NCBI GenBank assembly: GCA_031383555.1
Contig: JANMZR010000169.1
Coordinates: 1-13,845 of the forward strand
DNA length: 13,845 nucleotides
Reading direction: 5' to 3'
Source of the DNA: JANMZR01 sp031383555
GTDB taxonomy: Bacteria; Bacteroidota; Bacteroidia; Cytophagales; Spirosomataceae
Program-made: the position numbers and the translations under genes
Part shown: positions 1 through 7,699 of the stretch, in pieces
Layout: each line of letters opens with the position of its first letter
Numbering within the stretch: position 1 is the first letter of the stretch
The notes under the pieces: model-generated
What the model was told of the DNA's origin: nothing
What the model saw: only the letters and a program-made list of their open reading frames with translations
Databases searched by the model: none

Positions 1-425
1 CAAATCAATTAAGCAAATTAGGTGAATGGGAAAACTTCCAGCTGGGTGTAAACTCAATAGATTTTTCAACAATGAACCAAAACTTGATAAACTCTATGCA
101 GCTTCAGTTTTCATATAATTTTGATGATCGTATAAGAATAAGTCATAGCCGGAATGGATTTACTGGTAATAATAATACTCAAAATACCAATAACTATGGC
201 AACCTTATTGGTGACTGGTCATTGGAATGGCTAATCACAAAAGATGGCCAATTACGCCTTAAAGGTTATAATAGAAACACACCAAATGCATTGCAAAATA
301 TTGCATTGAGTAACTATATTACGTCTTATGGGGCAAGTTTGGTATATACAAAAAGCTTCAATTATTTATTTGGTGGTAAGCGGAAAAAGCCAGGCTTGGT
401 AAATGACGAAGTTGTAATGAAATAA
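1..425 (+). CDS. TamB-like translocation/assembly module protein, C-terminal fragment
   Basis: The reading frame is already open at base 3, so the ATG at 72 is internal and this is the last 140 codons of a longer gene. The translated segment has the ending I associate with TamB/DUF490 proteins of Bacteroidota: an amphipathic beta-strand stretch (LQFSYNFDDRIRIS), an Asn/Gly-rich loop, then IGDWSLEWLITKDGQLRLKG and a last strand followed by a basic tail (GGKRKK). TamB proteins are anchored in the inner membrane, span the periplasm and help with outer-membrane assembly or lipid transport. The N-terminal anchor and beta-helical body lie outside the window. The call rests on remembered family features of the C-terminus only. 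Another large beta-rich envelope protein is the main alternative. Confidence 0.72.
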   Translation, partial: NQLSKLGEWENFQLGVNSIDFSTMNQNLINSMQLQFSYNFDDRIRISHSRNGFTGNNNTQNTNNYGNLIGDWSLEWLITKDGQLRLKGYNRNTPNALQNIALSNYITSYGASLVYTKSFNYLFGGKRKKPGLVNDEVVMK

Positions 426-559
426 ATGGAATATTTAATGAGATATCGAATAACTTTTAAATCGTTATTTAATTGATTTATCGGTAAACACTGAAACACG
501 TTAGCCAAAAACAATCGCACTTCCTTTATATTGAATTACTAATGAAATATTAAAATAAA

Positions 560-802
560 ATGAAAAGCATAATTATTATTTTCACTTTCTTGTTAATTTC
601 CTTTGTATCGTTCGGGAAATATAATGGACTTGAAATAAAGGAAATTGACAGGAAAAATCAATCTTTTATAAATAATGCAACCAAATCAGAAACGCTATCT
701 CAAAAAGGTAGAAAAACTAAAGATGGCCGTTATAAGCGTAAAAAAGGATTTATGTGGGGACTTTTCAAAAGTAAAAAAGAGTGTGATTGTCCTAAAAATT
801 GA
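560..802 (+). CDS. Small secreted basic protein with Cys-x-Cys tail, function unknown
   Basis: This is an 80-residue protein. Residues 1-19 form a clear signal peptide (Lys at position 3, then an Ile/Phe/Leu-rich core ending near SFG). There is no lipobox Cys, so it is probably a soluble periplasmic or secreted protein. The mature part starts polar. It becomes strongly basic between residues 49 and 73, with 12 Lys/Arg in 25 positions, and carries the aromatic motif GFMWGLF at 63-69. It ends in ECDCPKN, with Cys75 and Cys77 as the only cysteines. I have the impression of similar tails (WGLFK followed by CDCPK) in short hypothetical proteins of Cytophagales, but know no function. It stands alone, 134 bases after the TamB-like gene and 131 before the receptor gene, all on the same strand. 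The CxC tail could bind metal or form a disulfide; that is speculation. Confidence 0.7.
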   Translation: MKSIIIIFTFLLISFVSFGKYNGLEIKEIDRKNQSFINNATKSETLSQKGRKTKDGRYKRKKGFMWGLFKSKKECDCPKN

Positions 803-879
803 TTAAAGTAAAACTTAAAACTTCATCAAATTATTTACTGATAATAAACTTGTGAAGGTGAAAATAATATTAGTTTGAT

Positions 880-887
880 TAAATTTG
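880..887 (+). promoter_or_regulatory. Possible Bacteroidota -7 element of the TonB receptor gene
   Basis: TAAATTTG fits the TAnnTTTG consensus of the Bacteroidota primary sigma factor, 46 bases before the receptor start codon. No TTTG or TTG is found at the expected spacing of about 20 bases upstream, so only half of the promoter is visible. Confidence 0.3.
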
Positions 888-933
888 GTTAAATTATCAT
901 AATGATATTTATATAATTACAATCAAATTACAA

Positions 934-3273
934 ATGCATAAAAAAATCACCTTTATAGTTTTATTTTTTACCACAACCATCCAATCATTTTCACAAACAG
1001 GCCAAACTGTTCGTGGGAGAATAACAGATTCATTCACCAATAATCCTATTTCCGGTGCCTCAATATCTATAGTAAATACTAAATTAGGGAGTAGTACAGA
1101 TACGGAAGGAAATTATATAATTAGCAATGTACCTTCAGGGCGCTACCGAATTAAAATTAGTTCAATAAACTACACTGAAGGTATTGTCTATGAGCTGGTG
1201 GTTGATTTGAGCAAGGAAAAAATTGCTGATTTCAAGCTCCAAGAAAAGGCAAATAATTTAGCTGAAGTGATTGTGCATCCAATAAATTCTGGAACTATAA
1301 ATCCAACCAGTAGTCGTACTTTTACAGTTGAAGAAACCCAAAGATTTGCCGCTTCTTTTTACGATCCAGCCCGGTTAGTGGCTTCATTTCCAGGTATTAC
1401 AACAACTAACGATCAAGGCAATAATATTTCAGTTAGGGGCAATTCGCCAAATGCTTTAGTTTGGCGACTCGAAGGTGTAGAAATTGTAAACCCAAATCAC
1501 TTAACAAACGCTGGTACCATTAACGACCGTCCAATGCAAAATGGTGGTGGCACTATTGTATTGTCAGCTCAAATGCTAGACAATTCTCAGTTTTTATCGG
1601 GCGCTTTTTCGCCAGAATATGGTGGTTCTGTTGCTGGTTTGTTCGATATGCGACTTCGAAAAGGTAATAATAAAAAAAGAGAATATACTGTACAAGCTGG
1701 CTTTTTAGGTGTTGACTTATCGGCAGAGGGCCCTTTTTCTAAAAATAGTAAAGCTTCTTATTTATTAAATTATCGTTATTCATTTACTGGCTTATTAAAT
1801 GCTTTTGGTGTACCACTTGGCGATGAGAAAATTGCCTTTCAAGATATTGCATTGAATATTAGTTTACCTTCTAAAAAAGCAGGAAATTTCACACTATTTG
1901 GAATTTATGGAGCAAGTTCCAATGATTTTGAAATAACAGATGAAAGCAAAAAAATATTTGCCAAAGACTATTCTTCAATAAATTTTAATGCAAAATTTAT
2001 AACATTTGGCGCCACACATGAAATTTCATTTGGCAAAAAAGCAAGCCTTCGTTCTGTTATTGCATTGTCGGAAAAGCAAAATAATCGGTCAGAATTGGAA
2101 TATTCGAAAAGGGTTTCGTCTTATTCTGGGCCAATTTTTGATAATCTTTCAAACCAGAGAACTTCGTTTAACACGACCTTAAATTATAGAATATCAAGCA
2201 CAAATAGATTAAAAATCGGACTTTCAATTGCAAATATTAACGACCAGTCGGCTCATGGTGACCTTTCAAAACCTAGCCCTTATTATTTGGCTAAAATAGA
2301 TGGATTGTTATTTCAACCCTTTATTAATTTTCAATCGAATGTAACATCAAAAATAGCCTTGAACCTAGGCCTTTATTATCAAAAACTTACTGCTAATAAT
2401 ACTGAATCGGTTGAGCCAAGGTCTAGCTTAAGCTATAAAATTAATGAGAAAAATAATTTAACATTTGCGTATAGTTTGCAAGGGCAAATGCAATTGGTAG
2501 CAGCATATGGCCCCGAATCAAACCCTGGCTTTATTCCTGAAAATAGGAATTTGAAATTTTCGCAAGCGCACCATTATGTAGTGAGTTACAATAAAATTTT
2601 TAGTAAAAACACCCATTTTAAGACTGAAGTATTTTTGCAAAACCATTTTAATGTGCTTACTACTAAAACCAAAAGCCCTCTTTCAGGAATGAATTTGATT
2701 GATGAATATCAGTTAACTGTGCCTCTAAATAATGTAGGTACAGCAACAAACAAGGGGATTGAGCTTTCAATAGAGAAATATTTTCAAAAAAAATACTACT
2801 ATTTGGTGTCAACAACTCTTTATGATGCAAAATATAAAGGGTCAAATGGTATTGAAATTAACTCCAGATTTAACGGGAAATATGCGGCCAATTTCACAGC
2901 TGGTAAAGAATGGGATTGGAATAAAAAAAGTAAAAATAGAGTGATAGGAGTTAATGTGCGAGGTATTTTTCAAGGGGGCTATTCCGAATCACCCATTGAT
3001 GTTGAATCTTCGAGGTTTTTCCAACGATCACTTTCTTTTAATAATACTGAGAATATTTTTTCAGTAAAGTTGCCTGACTATTCTCGATTTGACTTGCGCT
3101 TGAGTGTTAAAAAGCAAAAACCAAATTACACAAGAATACTATCATTGGATATTCAAAACGTTACTAATCACCTCAATACCGCCTATTTTTATTTTGATTG
3201 GGCACAAAACAAAGTGATTGAAAAAAAACAGTTAGGCATGATTCCTGTGTTGAATTGGAGGGCTGAGTTTTAA
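934..3273 (+). CDS. TonB-dependent outer-membrane receptor with carboxypeptidase-regulatory-like N-domain
   Basis: This is a 779-residue outer-membrane receptor that would import a ligand using TonB/ExbBD energy. Residues 1-21 are a signal peptide ending SFSQ. Residues 25-103 match the carboxypeptidase-D-regulatory-like beta-sandwich (VRGRITDSFTNNPISGASIS, then DTEGNYIISNVPSGRY). The plug domain covers about 125-243, with the motifs ISVRGNSPNALVWRLEGVEI and FSPEYGGSVAGLFDMRLRKG. The rest is a 22-strand-type barrel and the chain ends in Phe, as usual for barrel proteins recognised by the BAM machinery. No SusD-like lipoprotein lies beside it, so it is not a standard SusCD glycan pair. At 779 residues it is shorter than typical SusC proteins of about 1000. 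The substrate cannot be read from the sequence; siderophores, metals, vitamins or peptides are all possible. The gene ends 12 bases from the stop codon of the convergent BatA-like gene. Confidence 0.9.
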   Translation: MHKKITFIVLFFTTTIQSFSQTGQTVRGRITDSFTNNPISGASISIVNTKLGSSTDTEGNYIISNVPSGRYRIKISSINYTEGIVYELVVDLSKEKIADFKLQEKANNLAEVIVHPINSGTINPTSSRTFTVEETQRFAASFYDPARLVASFPGITTTNDQGNNISVRGNSPNALVWRLEGVEIVNPNHLTNAGTINDRPMQNGGGTIVLSAQMLDNSQFLSGAFSPEYGGSVAGLFDMRLRKGNNKKREYTVQAGFLGVDLSAEGPFSKNSKASYLLNYRYSFTGLLNAFGVPLGDEKIAFQDIALNISLPSKKAGNFTLFGIYGASSNDFEITDESKKIFAKDYSSINFNAKFITFGATHEISFGKKASLRSVIALSEKQNNRSELEYSKRVSSYSGPIFDNLSNQRTSFNTTLNYRISSTNRLKIGLSIANINDQSAHGDLSKPSPYYLAKIDGLLFQPFINFQSNVTSKIALNLGLYYQKLTANNTESVEPRSSLSYKINEKNNLTFAYSLQGQMQLVAAYGPESNPGFIPENRNLKFSQAHHYVVSYNKIFSKNTHFKTEVFLQNHFNVLTTKTKSPLSGMNLIDEYQLTVPLNNVGTATNKGIELSIEKYFQKKYYYLVSTTLYDAKYKGSNGIEINSRFNGKYAANFTAGKEWDWNKKSKNRVIGVNVRGIFQGGYSESPIDVESSRFFQRSLSFNNTENIFSVKLPDYSRFDLRLSVKKQKPNYTRILSLDIQNVTNHLNTAYFYFDWAQNKVIEKKQLGMIPVLNWRAEF

Positions 3274-3281
3274 ATTTAAAA
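3268..3281. terminator. A/T-only perfect palindrome between convergent genes
   Basis: TTTTAAATTTAAAA reads identically on both strands and sits exactly where the receptor gene and the BatA-like gene meet; it includes the stop codon of the receptor gene. It could act as a weak bidirectional terminator. It has no G/C stem and may be chance in AT-rich DNA. Confidence 0.2.
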
Positions 3282-3285
3282 TCAA

Positions 3286-5349
3286 TTATTTCCAAAAACG
3301 AATAATTAGTATTTCAATTGCTAAAAAAAATAGGGCAGCAATCACAAAATATTTCCAAATATATTTTCCTTGGCTAATAGAGGCATACTCTTTGGCAAAT
3401 GCATTGGCATTTACTTGGTCAAGAATCTGAATATTTTTGTTTTTTGCGAAAGTATTTTTGAGCTCTTCGTTTGAATATCTTTCTATCAACGATTCACGAT
3501 TGCTATAGTTAATAGCTAATATTTTTTGAATATTATTGCCAACCAAAAGCTCGTAAAACCCTGCAAGAGCACCTTTATTGCCATCAAATTCATTCGATTT
3601 TGGTAATTCTATATTTATTTCATTACCAAAAACTCTTTGAATTGGAATCATTTCAATATCATCTTTTCTTAATTTCACCAAAGTTTTTTCATTATAGGTT
3701 TTATCTTCTATAGCAATTGATTGCTCGTCAAAGCGAAAAGCAAGTTGGCTCGACTTAATACTCATGGCCGCCAGTTTATATAAAATTGGTATGAATAGTG
3801 CATTTTGGGTTATGTTTCCAAAACTTTCGTCAAGAGGGGAGGCCATTAAAAAAACCGAGGCCTTGTTTGCTTTTGTATAAGTAAGGTAATTTTGCGACCC
3901 TTTGGTTTTAAGTATTGGTTCGCCAATAGTTTGCCAACTTAAAAGTTCTTTGGTCGTTGGCATTAAAAGTCTATCTTTTATTTTTGTCGACTCAAAAATA
4001 TCTTTATAAAAAATACTCTCTTTATTTGGCTCAGCAAGCGGCTTTAATTCTCTATTTTGCAATTCATTTTTCCGTATATTTCTTATGCCGAATTGACCCA
4101 AAAGTGATGAGTAACTTGTTAAATCAGGGTTATTAGCTGGAATTACTAAAATAGAACCTCCATTTGTTAAGAAATTTTTTATAGCCTCAAAAGCGTTTGG
4201 ATTGAAATATTCAATTCCCTCAACAACCAATAAATCTGCATTTTTTAACAATCCAAAGTCAACATTAAAAATAGGAAAATTACTATATTTAAACAAACTA
4301 TCGTTTGAGAAAGCATTTTTCAGGTAAAAGTTTTGATTTGTGTTATTGTTTAGGTGAATGATATTGATGGTTGGTGAGGCATTTATCACGAAATAGTATT
4401 CATTATCAAAAGAAACGGGATTGTCTTCAAAATTTATTTTTCCCTTTAAATTTCCACCTTGGTTTATAGTGAAATCAAAATGAATGGTTGAGCTTCCATT
4501 TGGCTCTATTTGGGCAGGAATAGAATTCATTTGTATGTTACCCAAAACCAGCTTTACTGGTATATTTTTTACAGGTTTTCTCCCACTATTTTTAAGTCTA
4601 ACGTTTAATCCATTGGCTTGCATTTTTCTTATAAAGGGATTATCGAGCCAAACAGAGTCCACGTAAATATTAGAATTTTCGGCTTGAGTGCTTGGCACAA
4701 TATATATTTTATTAGTTTTGTCATTTGCAATTTTATCAAGGCTGCCAACTGTACTTTTTTGAAAATCAGACAATAGAAAATAATTATTTTGGGTACTGGC
4801 ACTATTTTTTTCTGCTATACCTTTTTGTCTCTCAAAAATATCTGAAATTGACCTTACCGCACCCGATGTTTCCAGTTTTGAGGCTTCATTTTTAAGCTCA
4901 ATGGGGTTAAAATTTTTATAATCAGTACTTGTAAAATCGTTGGTAATTAACTGATTTTTAGAAGATTTAGGTAATTCGCTTGCCAACTTTTCCACTTTTT
5001 TTATGGCATTATTTAAAGCAGAAACATTATCTGCCTCATTTTGCATACTTGCACTATTGTCGACATATACACTAGTAATAGCTCTTCCGTCGTTATTTGA
5101 GCCGATTTTTGAAGGAATAAAGGGCTGGGCAAAGGCAATGACCAAGCTCGAAATAAACAATATTCTACTTGCCAAAATGAGCCATTGTTTTAACCTTAAA
5201 AAAGTTTTAGCTTGGGTATTTACTGTTTTTAATAATGAAATATTGGAAAAATTTACCTTTTTTACCCTTCTAAAATTGAAAAGATGAATAATAATTGGAA
5301 TTGAAATAGCCAAAAGTGCCCATAATAGGCTTGGATTCAGAAAGGTCAT
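3286..5349 (-). CDS. BatA domain / VWA-like membrane protein
   Basis: This is a 687-residue membrane protein. The N-terminus is the BatA domain typical of Bacteroidota aerotolerance-type proteins: FLNPSLLWALLAISIPIIIH, then LFNFRRVKKVNFSN, with a membrane helix at about 8-24, a second helix at about 55-78, and the closing motif AFAQPFIP. A von Willebrand A-like domain follows. Its metal-site motif DxSxS is present as D97-N-S99-A-S101 (VYVDNSASM). A long beta-rich periplasmic region continues, and a C-terminal helix at about 666-685 ends in a short basic tail. I infer both ends are membrane anchored with the middle in the periplasm. The name comes from the Bat operon of Bacteroides. Here no MoxR ATPase, BatB, BatC or DUF58 gene is next to it, which is common for the large stand-alone BatA paralogues. 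The biochemical role is unknown. It diverges from guaB over 180 bases. Confidence 0.85.
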   Translation of the reverse strand: MTFLNPSLLWALLAISIPIIIHLFNFRRVKKVNFSNISLLKTVNTQAKTFLRLKQWLILASRILFISSLVIAFAQPFIPSKIGSNNDGRAITSVYVDNSASMQNEADNVSALNNAIKKVEKLASELPKSSKNQLITNDFTSTDYKNFNPIELKNEASKLETSGAVRSISDIFERQKGIAEKNSASTQNNYFLLSDFQKSTVGSLDKIANDKTNKIYIVPSTQAENSNIYVDSVWLDNPFIRKMQANGLNVRLKNSGRKPVKNIPVKLVLGNIQMNSIPAQIEPNGSSTIHFDFTINQGGNLKGKINFEDNPVSFDNEYYFVINASPTINIIHLNNNTNQNFYLKNAFSNDSLFKYSNFPIFNVDFGLLKNADLLVVEGIEYFNPNAFEAIKNFLTNGGSILVIPANNPDLTSYSSLLGQFGIRNIRKNELQNRELKPLAEPNKESIFYKDIFESTKIKDRLLMPTTKELLSWQTIGEPILKTKGSQNYLTYTKANKASVFLMASPLDESFGNITQNALFIPILYKLAAMSIKSSQLAFRFDEQSIAIEDKTYNEKTLVKLRKDDIEMIPIQRVFGNEINIELPKSNEFDGNKGALAGFYELLVGNNIQKILAINYSNRESLIERYSNEELKNTFAKNKNIQILDQVNANAFAKEYASISQGKYIWKYFVIAALFFLAIEILIIRFWK

Positions 5350-5452
5350 TAATTCTATATTTTTTTTGTAAAGTTAAATCCTAATGGGCAAAGTGGCAAT
5401 AGACAATTTTGAAAAAGAAAGCACTTTAGGTGTTTTTCGGAAAGGATAAAGC

Positions 5453-5460
5453 CAAATTTA
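5453..5460 (-). promoter_or_regulatory. Possible -7 element of the BatA-like gene
   Basis: Read on the minus strand this is TAAATTTG, fitting TAnnTTTG, about 104 bases before the BatA-like start codon. No clear TTTG occurs at the right distance upstream. It directly abuts the -33 element of guaB on the other strand. Confidence 0.28.
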
Positions 5461-5492
5461 TTTGCAATTCCAATTAAAAATTACTAATTTTG
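5461..5492 (+). promoter_or_regulatory. Bacteroidota-type promoter of guaB
   Basis: TTTG at 5461-5464 and TAATTTTG at 5485-5492 are separated by 20 bases. This fits the -33 TTTG / -7 TAnnTTTG consensus of the Bacteroidota housekeeping sigma factor. Transcription would begin near 5498, leaving a leader of roughly 30 bases before the ATG at 5530. Both boxes match fully and the spacing is right, making it the best promoter in the window. Confidence 0.6.
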
Positions 5493-5529
5493 TCCTGCAA
5501 ATATCACTATCCAAAAATTGTTATTTGCC

Positions 5530-7002
5530 ATGAGTTTAGACCAATCCAAATTCCTTTTTGAAGCACTTACTTACGATGATGTGCTTTTGCTTCCTGCTTA
5601 TTCAAATGTATTGCCACGTGACGTTGAAACTACAACTCGACTTACAAAAAATATTTATTTGAATATTCCATTAGTTTCAGCCGCAATGGATACAGTTACT
5701 GAGTCTGATTTGGCTATAGCGATGGCACAGGAAGGCGGGCTTGGTTTTATTCATAAAAATATGAGTGCACAAGCCCAGGCCGACCAAGTAAGAACCGTAA
5801 AGCGCTCAGAATCAGGTATGATACTCGACCCAATTACCCTCAATGAGGGTAAAATATTAGCCGATGCTCATAAAATTATGAGAGAATTGAAAATTGGCGG
5901 AATACCCATTGTAAATAATGAGAATGTTTTAATAGGAATTATTACAAATCGTGATTTGCGTTTTCAAGCGGATATGCAAAAGCCAGTTACCGAAATAATG
6001 ACTACCAAAAATTTGATTACAGCAGAAGAAGGTACCACGCTCGATGAAGCTGAAAAAATATTGCAGCAACATAAAATTGAGAAACTACCAATTGTCGATA
6101 AAAATTTCAAACTAACTGGTCTTATTACCTATAAGGATATTTTAAAGAAAAAAAGCCATCCTAATGCTTGTAAAGACGACTTCGGCAGGCTTAGAGTTGG
6201 TGCCGCCGTTGGTGTTACCCCTGATATTTTAGATCGAGTGGCTGTATTAATAAAAGCTGGGGTTGATGTAATAAGTATAGATACAGCTCATGGGCACTCT
6301 TTTGGAGTAATTGATACTTTAAAAACAGTGAAAAAACATTTCCCGAATTTAGAGGTAATTGTAGGAAACGTGGCCACAGGTGAAGGCGCAAAAGCCCTTG
6401 CCGATGCGGGTGCCGATGCCGTTAAAGTGGGTGTTGGTCCAGGAAGTATTTGCACAACACGTATTATTGCAGGTGTGGGTATGCCACAGCTCACAGCTGT
6501 GTATGAAGCTGCAAAAGCACTTAAAGGCAGTAATGTGCCAATAATTGCCGATGGGGGTATTCGTTTTTCAGGTGATATTGTAAAAGCAATAGCTGGTGGT
6601 GCCAGCAGTATTATGATCGGTTCACTTTTGGCAGGTACAGACGAAGCACCAGGTGAAGTTGTAATTTATGAAGGCCGAAAATTCAAAACCTACCGAGGTA
6701 TGGGATCTATTGAAGCCATGGAAGACGGCTCCAAAGACCGTTATTTTCAAGACGCTGAGGACGATATCAAAAAATTAGTTCCCGAAGGAATTGTTGGCCG
6801 AGTGCCTTTCAAAGGTAAAGTCGGGGAGGTTTTATACCAATTGGTGGGTGGCCTTAAAGCAGGAATGGGCTACTGTGGTGCCAAAAATATTGAAAGATTA
6901 AAAGAAGCCAAATTTGTGAAAATAACTGGTGCTGGCGTAAAAGAAAGCCATCCTCATGATATTGCAATTTCAAGAGAAGCGCCAAATTATAGTTCAAAAT
7001 AG
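5530..7002 (+). CDS. guaB: Inosine-5'-monophosphate dehydrogenase
   Basis: This is the cytosolic enzyme that oxidises IMP to XMP with NAD+, the committed step of GMP synthesis. I chose the ATG at 5530 (MSLDQSKFLFEALTYDDVLL), giving 490 residues, the usual length. A TTG four codons earlier is in frame but adds nothing family-like. Two CBS domains interrupt the TIM barrel at about 95-210. The monovalent-cation and catalytic loop is GVGPGSIC at 301-308, with Cys308 as the nucleophile. The substrate loop is IIADGGIRFSGD. The flap has YRGMGSIEAM from Tyr388, followed by the Arg404-Tyr405 pair that activates water and by Glu419 in the PEGIVGRVPFKG stretch. All key residues are present, so the enzyme should be active. 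The gene has its own promoter and yraN follows on the same strand after 131 bases. Confidence 0.98.
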   Translation: MSLDQSKFLFEALTYDDVLLLPAYSNVLPRDVETTTRLTKNIYLNIPLVSAAMDTVTESDLAIAMAQEGGLGFIHKNMSAQAQADQVRTVKRSESGMILDPITLNEGKILADAHKIMRELKIGGIPIVNNENVLIGIITNRDLRFQADMQKPVTEIMTTKNLITAEEGTTLDEAEKILQQHKIEKLPIVDKNFKLTGLITYKDILKKKSHPNACKDDFGRLRVGAAVGVTPDILDRVAVLIKAGVDVISIDTAHGHSFGVIDTLKTVKKHFPNLEVIVGNVATGEGAKALADAGADAVKVGVGPGSICTTRIIAGVGMPQLTAVYEAAKALKGSNVPIIADGGIRFSGDIVKAIAGGASSIMIGSLLAGTDEAPGEVVIYEGRKFKTYRGMGSIEAMEDGSKDRYFQDAEDDIKKLVPEGIVGRVPFKGKVGEVLYQLVGGLKAGMGYCGAKNIERLKEAKFVKITGAGVKESHPHDIAISREAPNYSSK

Positions 7003-7004
7003 GG

Positions 7005-7129
7005 TAAAAGTTTGAAAATTTGCGAGTTTGGAAGTTTTACAATTTGCGGGAATGAAAGTTTAACAAACCAACTATTTAAACTTACAAACTAACAAACTCT
7101 AGAAAAAACTGACAAACATTCAAACTAAA
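7005..7129. repeat. Degenerate 8-base repeats (AAACTNAC) with inverted copies
   Basis: The gap between guaB and yraN is built from short related words. The right half has near-tandem octamers of the form AAACTNAC starting at 7065, 7078, 7086, 7094, 7106, 7114 and 7122, with varying match quality and some spacer bases. The left half has the reverse-complement form (GTNAGTTT-like) at 7022-7029 and 7054-7061, and AAAGTTT near 7007. The two halves could pair as a long imperfect hairpin. It may be decayed simple-sequence repeat DNA, or a structure between the two genes. No strong promoter is visible within it. Confidence 0.5.
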
Positions 7130-7133
7130 AAAA

Positions 7134-7487
7134 ATGGCCGTTCACAACGATACTGGCAAACGAGGCGAAGAATTGGCAGCCAATTATTTGGAGGAAAAAG
7201 GCTTTGAAATTATCGAAAAAAATTACCGCTGGAAACGTTACGAAATTGATTTAATAGTAAAAAAAGAACCTTTTTTAATTTTTGTAGAAGTAAAAACCAA
7301 AACCAATACCACTTTTGGTTTTCCTGAAGACGATGTTACCCCACAAAAAGCCAATCAAGTAATGGCAGCCGCAGAAGAATATGTTTATGCAACAGGCTGG
7401 AAAAAAGAAATTCGTTTTGATATTGTAGCTATAGTTATTAAAGGTCAATCTGTTGAAATTGACCATATTGTGGATGGGTTTTATTGA
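7134..7487 (+). CDS. yraN: YraN/UPF0102 family protein, endonuclease-like fold
   Basis: At 117 residues this has the standard length for the family. The family motifs are in order: GKRGEELAANYLEEKGFEII at 8-27, NYRWKRYEIDLI at 30-41, and FVEVKTKTNTTFG from residue 50. The nuclease-like residues Glu13, Asp39, Glu52 and Lys54 correspond to the E-x(n)-D-x(n)-ExK pattern of the PD-(D/E)xK fold, to which UPF0102 proteins belong. A role in nucleic-acid processing is assumed from the fold, but the physiological function is not settled. The ATG at 7134 follows the A-run closing the repeat region, and there is no upstream in-frame extension with family similarity. It may be cotranscribed with guaB, which I infer only from orientation. 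Confidence 0.93.
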   Translation: MAVHNDTGKRGEELAANYLEEKGFEIIEKNYRWKRYEIDLIVKKEPFLIFVEVKTKTNTTFGFPEDDVTPQKANQVMAAAEEYVYATGWKKEIRFDIVAIVIKGQSVEIDHIVDGFY

Positions 7488-7492
7488 TTAAT

Positions 7493-7531
7493 AGCCCCGC
7501 TTAATGGGAGAGGGGTTGGGGTCAGGTTTTT
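7493..7531 (+). repeat. G-rich hairpin element after yraN, possible dispersed repeat or terminator
   Basis: AGCCCC at 7493-7498 can pair with GGGGTT at 7512-7517 (one G-T wobble), and a run of five T ends at 7531. The string GGGAGAGGGGTTGGGG stands out in AT-rich surroundings. It resembles a G-rich extragenic repeat I remember from other Bacteroidota genomes. It could end the guaB-yraN transcript, although ten bases separate the stem from the T-run. Confidence 0.4.
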
Positions 7532-7658
7532 AAAATATAAATATTGACGAGCCAATTGTTTTTAATTTAACTTTCCATATTAAATTATTCCAGATTACTT
7601 TCTTCTTATTCCAATCATACCCATCACAGCAAAGAATTCATTTTTCCATATATATCAT

Positions 7659-7666
7659 TATATTTG
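7659..7666 (+). promoter_or_regulatory. Possible -7 element of the oxidoreductase gene
   Basis: TATATTTG fits TAnnTTTG and lies 33 bases before the chosen ATG at 7700. No TTTG is present at the -33 position. If transcription starts near 7673, a translation start at the TTG at 7664 is impossible, which agrees with the start chosen for the gene. Confidence 0.32.
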
Positions 7667-7699
7667 TTACAAAAAAAATCTAAACAATATTCTCGAGAA

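Noticed and set aside
449..469. AATAAC/GTTATT hairpin after the TamB-like gene as terminator
   Set aside because: The stem is 6 bases, almost all A/T, with a 9-base loop and no T-run; too weak in AT-rich DNA.
2663..2845. Minus-strand reading frame inside the TonB receptor gene
   Set aside because: It lies wholly within a well-supported gene and has no start context or recognisable domain.
934..5349. SusCD-type polysaccharide utilisation locus
   Set aside because: There is no SusD homologue, no glycoside hydrolase and no sensor gene next to the receptor.
5518..5529. TTG at 5518 as the guaB start
   Set aside because: The ATG four codons later gives the standard family N-terminus and fits the promoter position.
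6288..6494. Minus-strand frame inside guaB
   Set aside because: Its Pro/Thr/Ala-rich product is what the antisense of a conserved glycine/alanine-rich barrel yields; no independent support.
7005..7129. CRISPR array in the guaB-yraN gap
   Set aside because: The repeated words are only about 8 bases, degenerate and nearly adjacent, with no spacers of uniform length.
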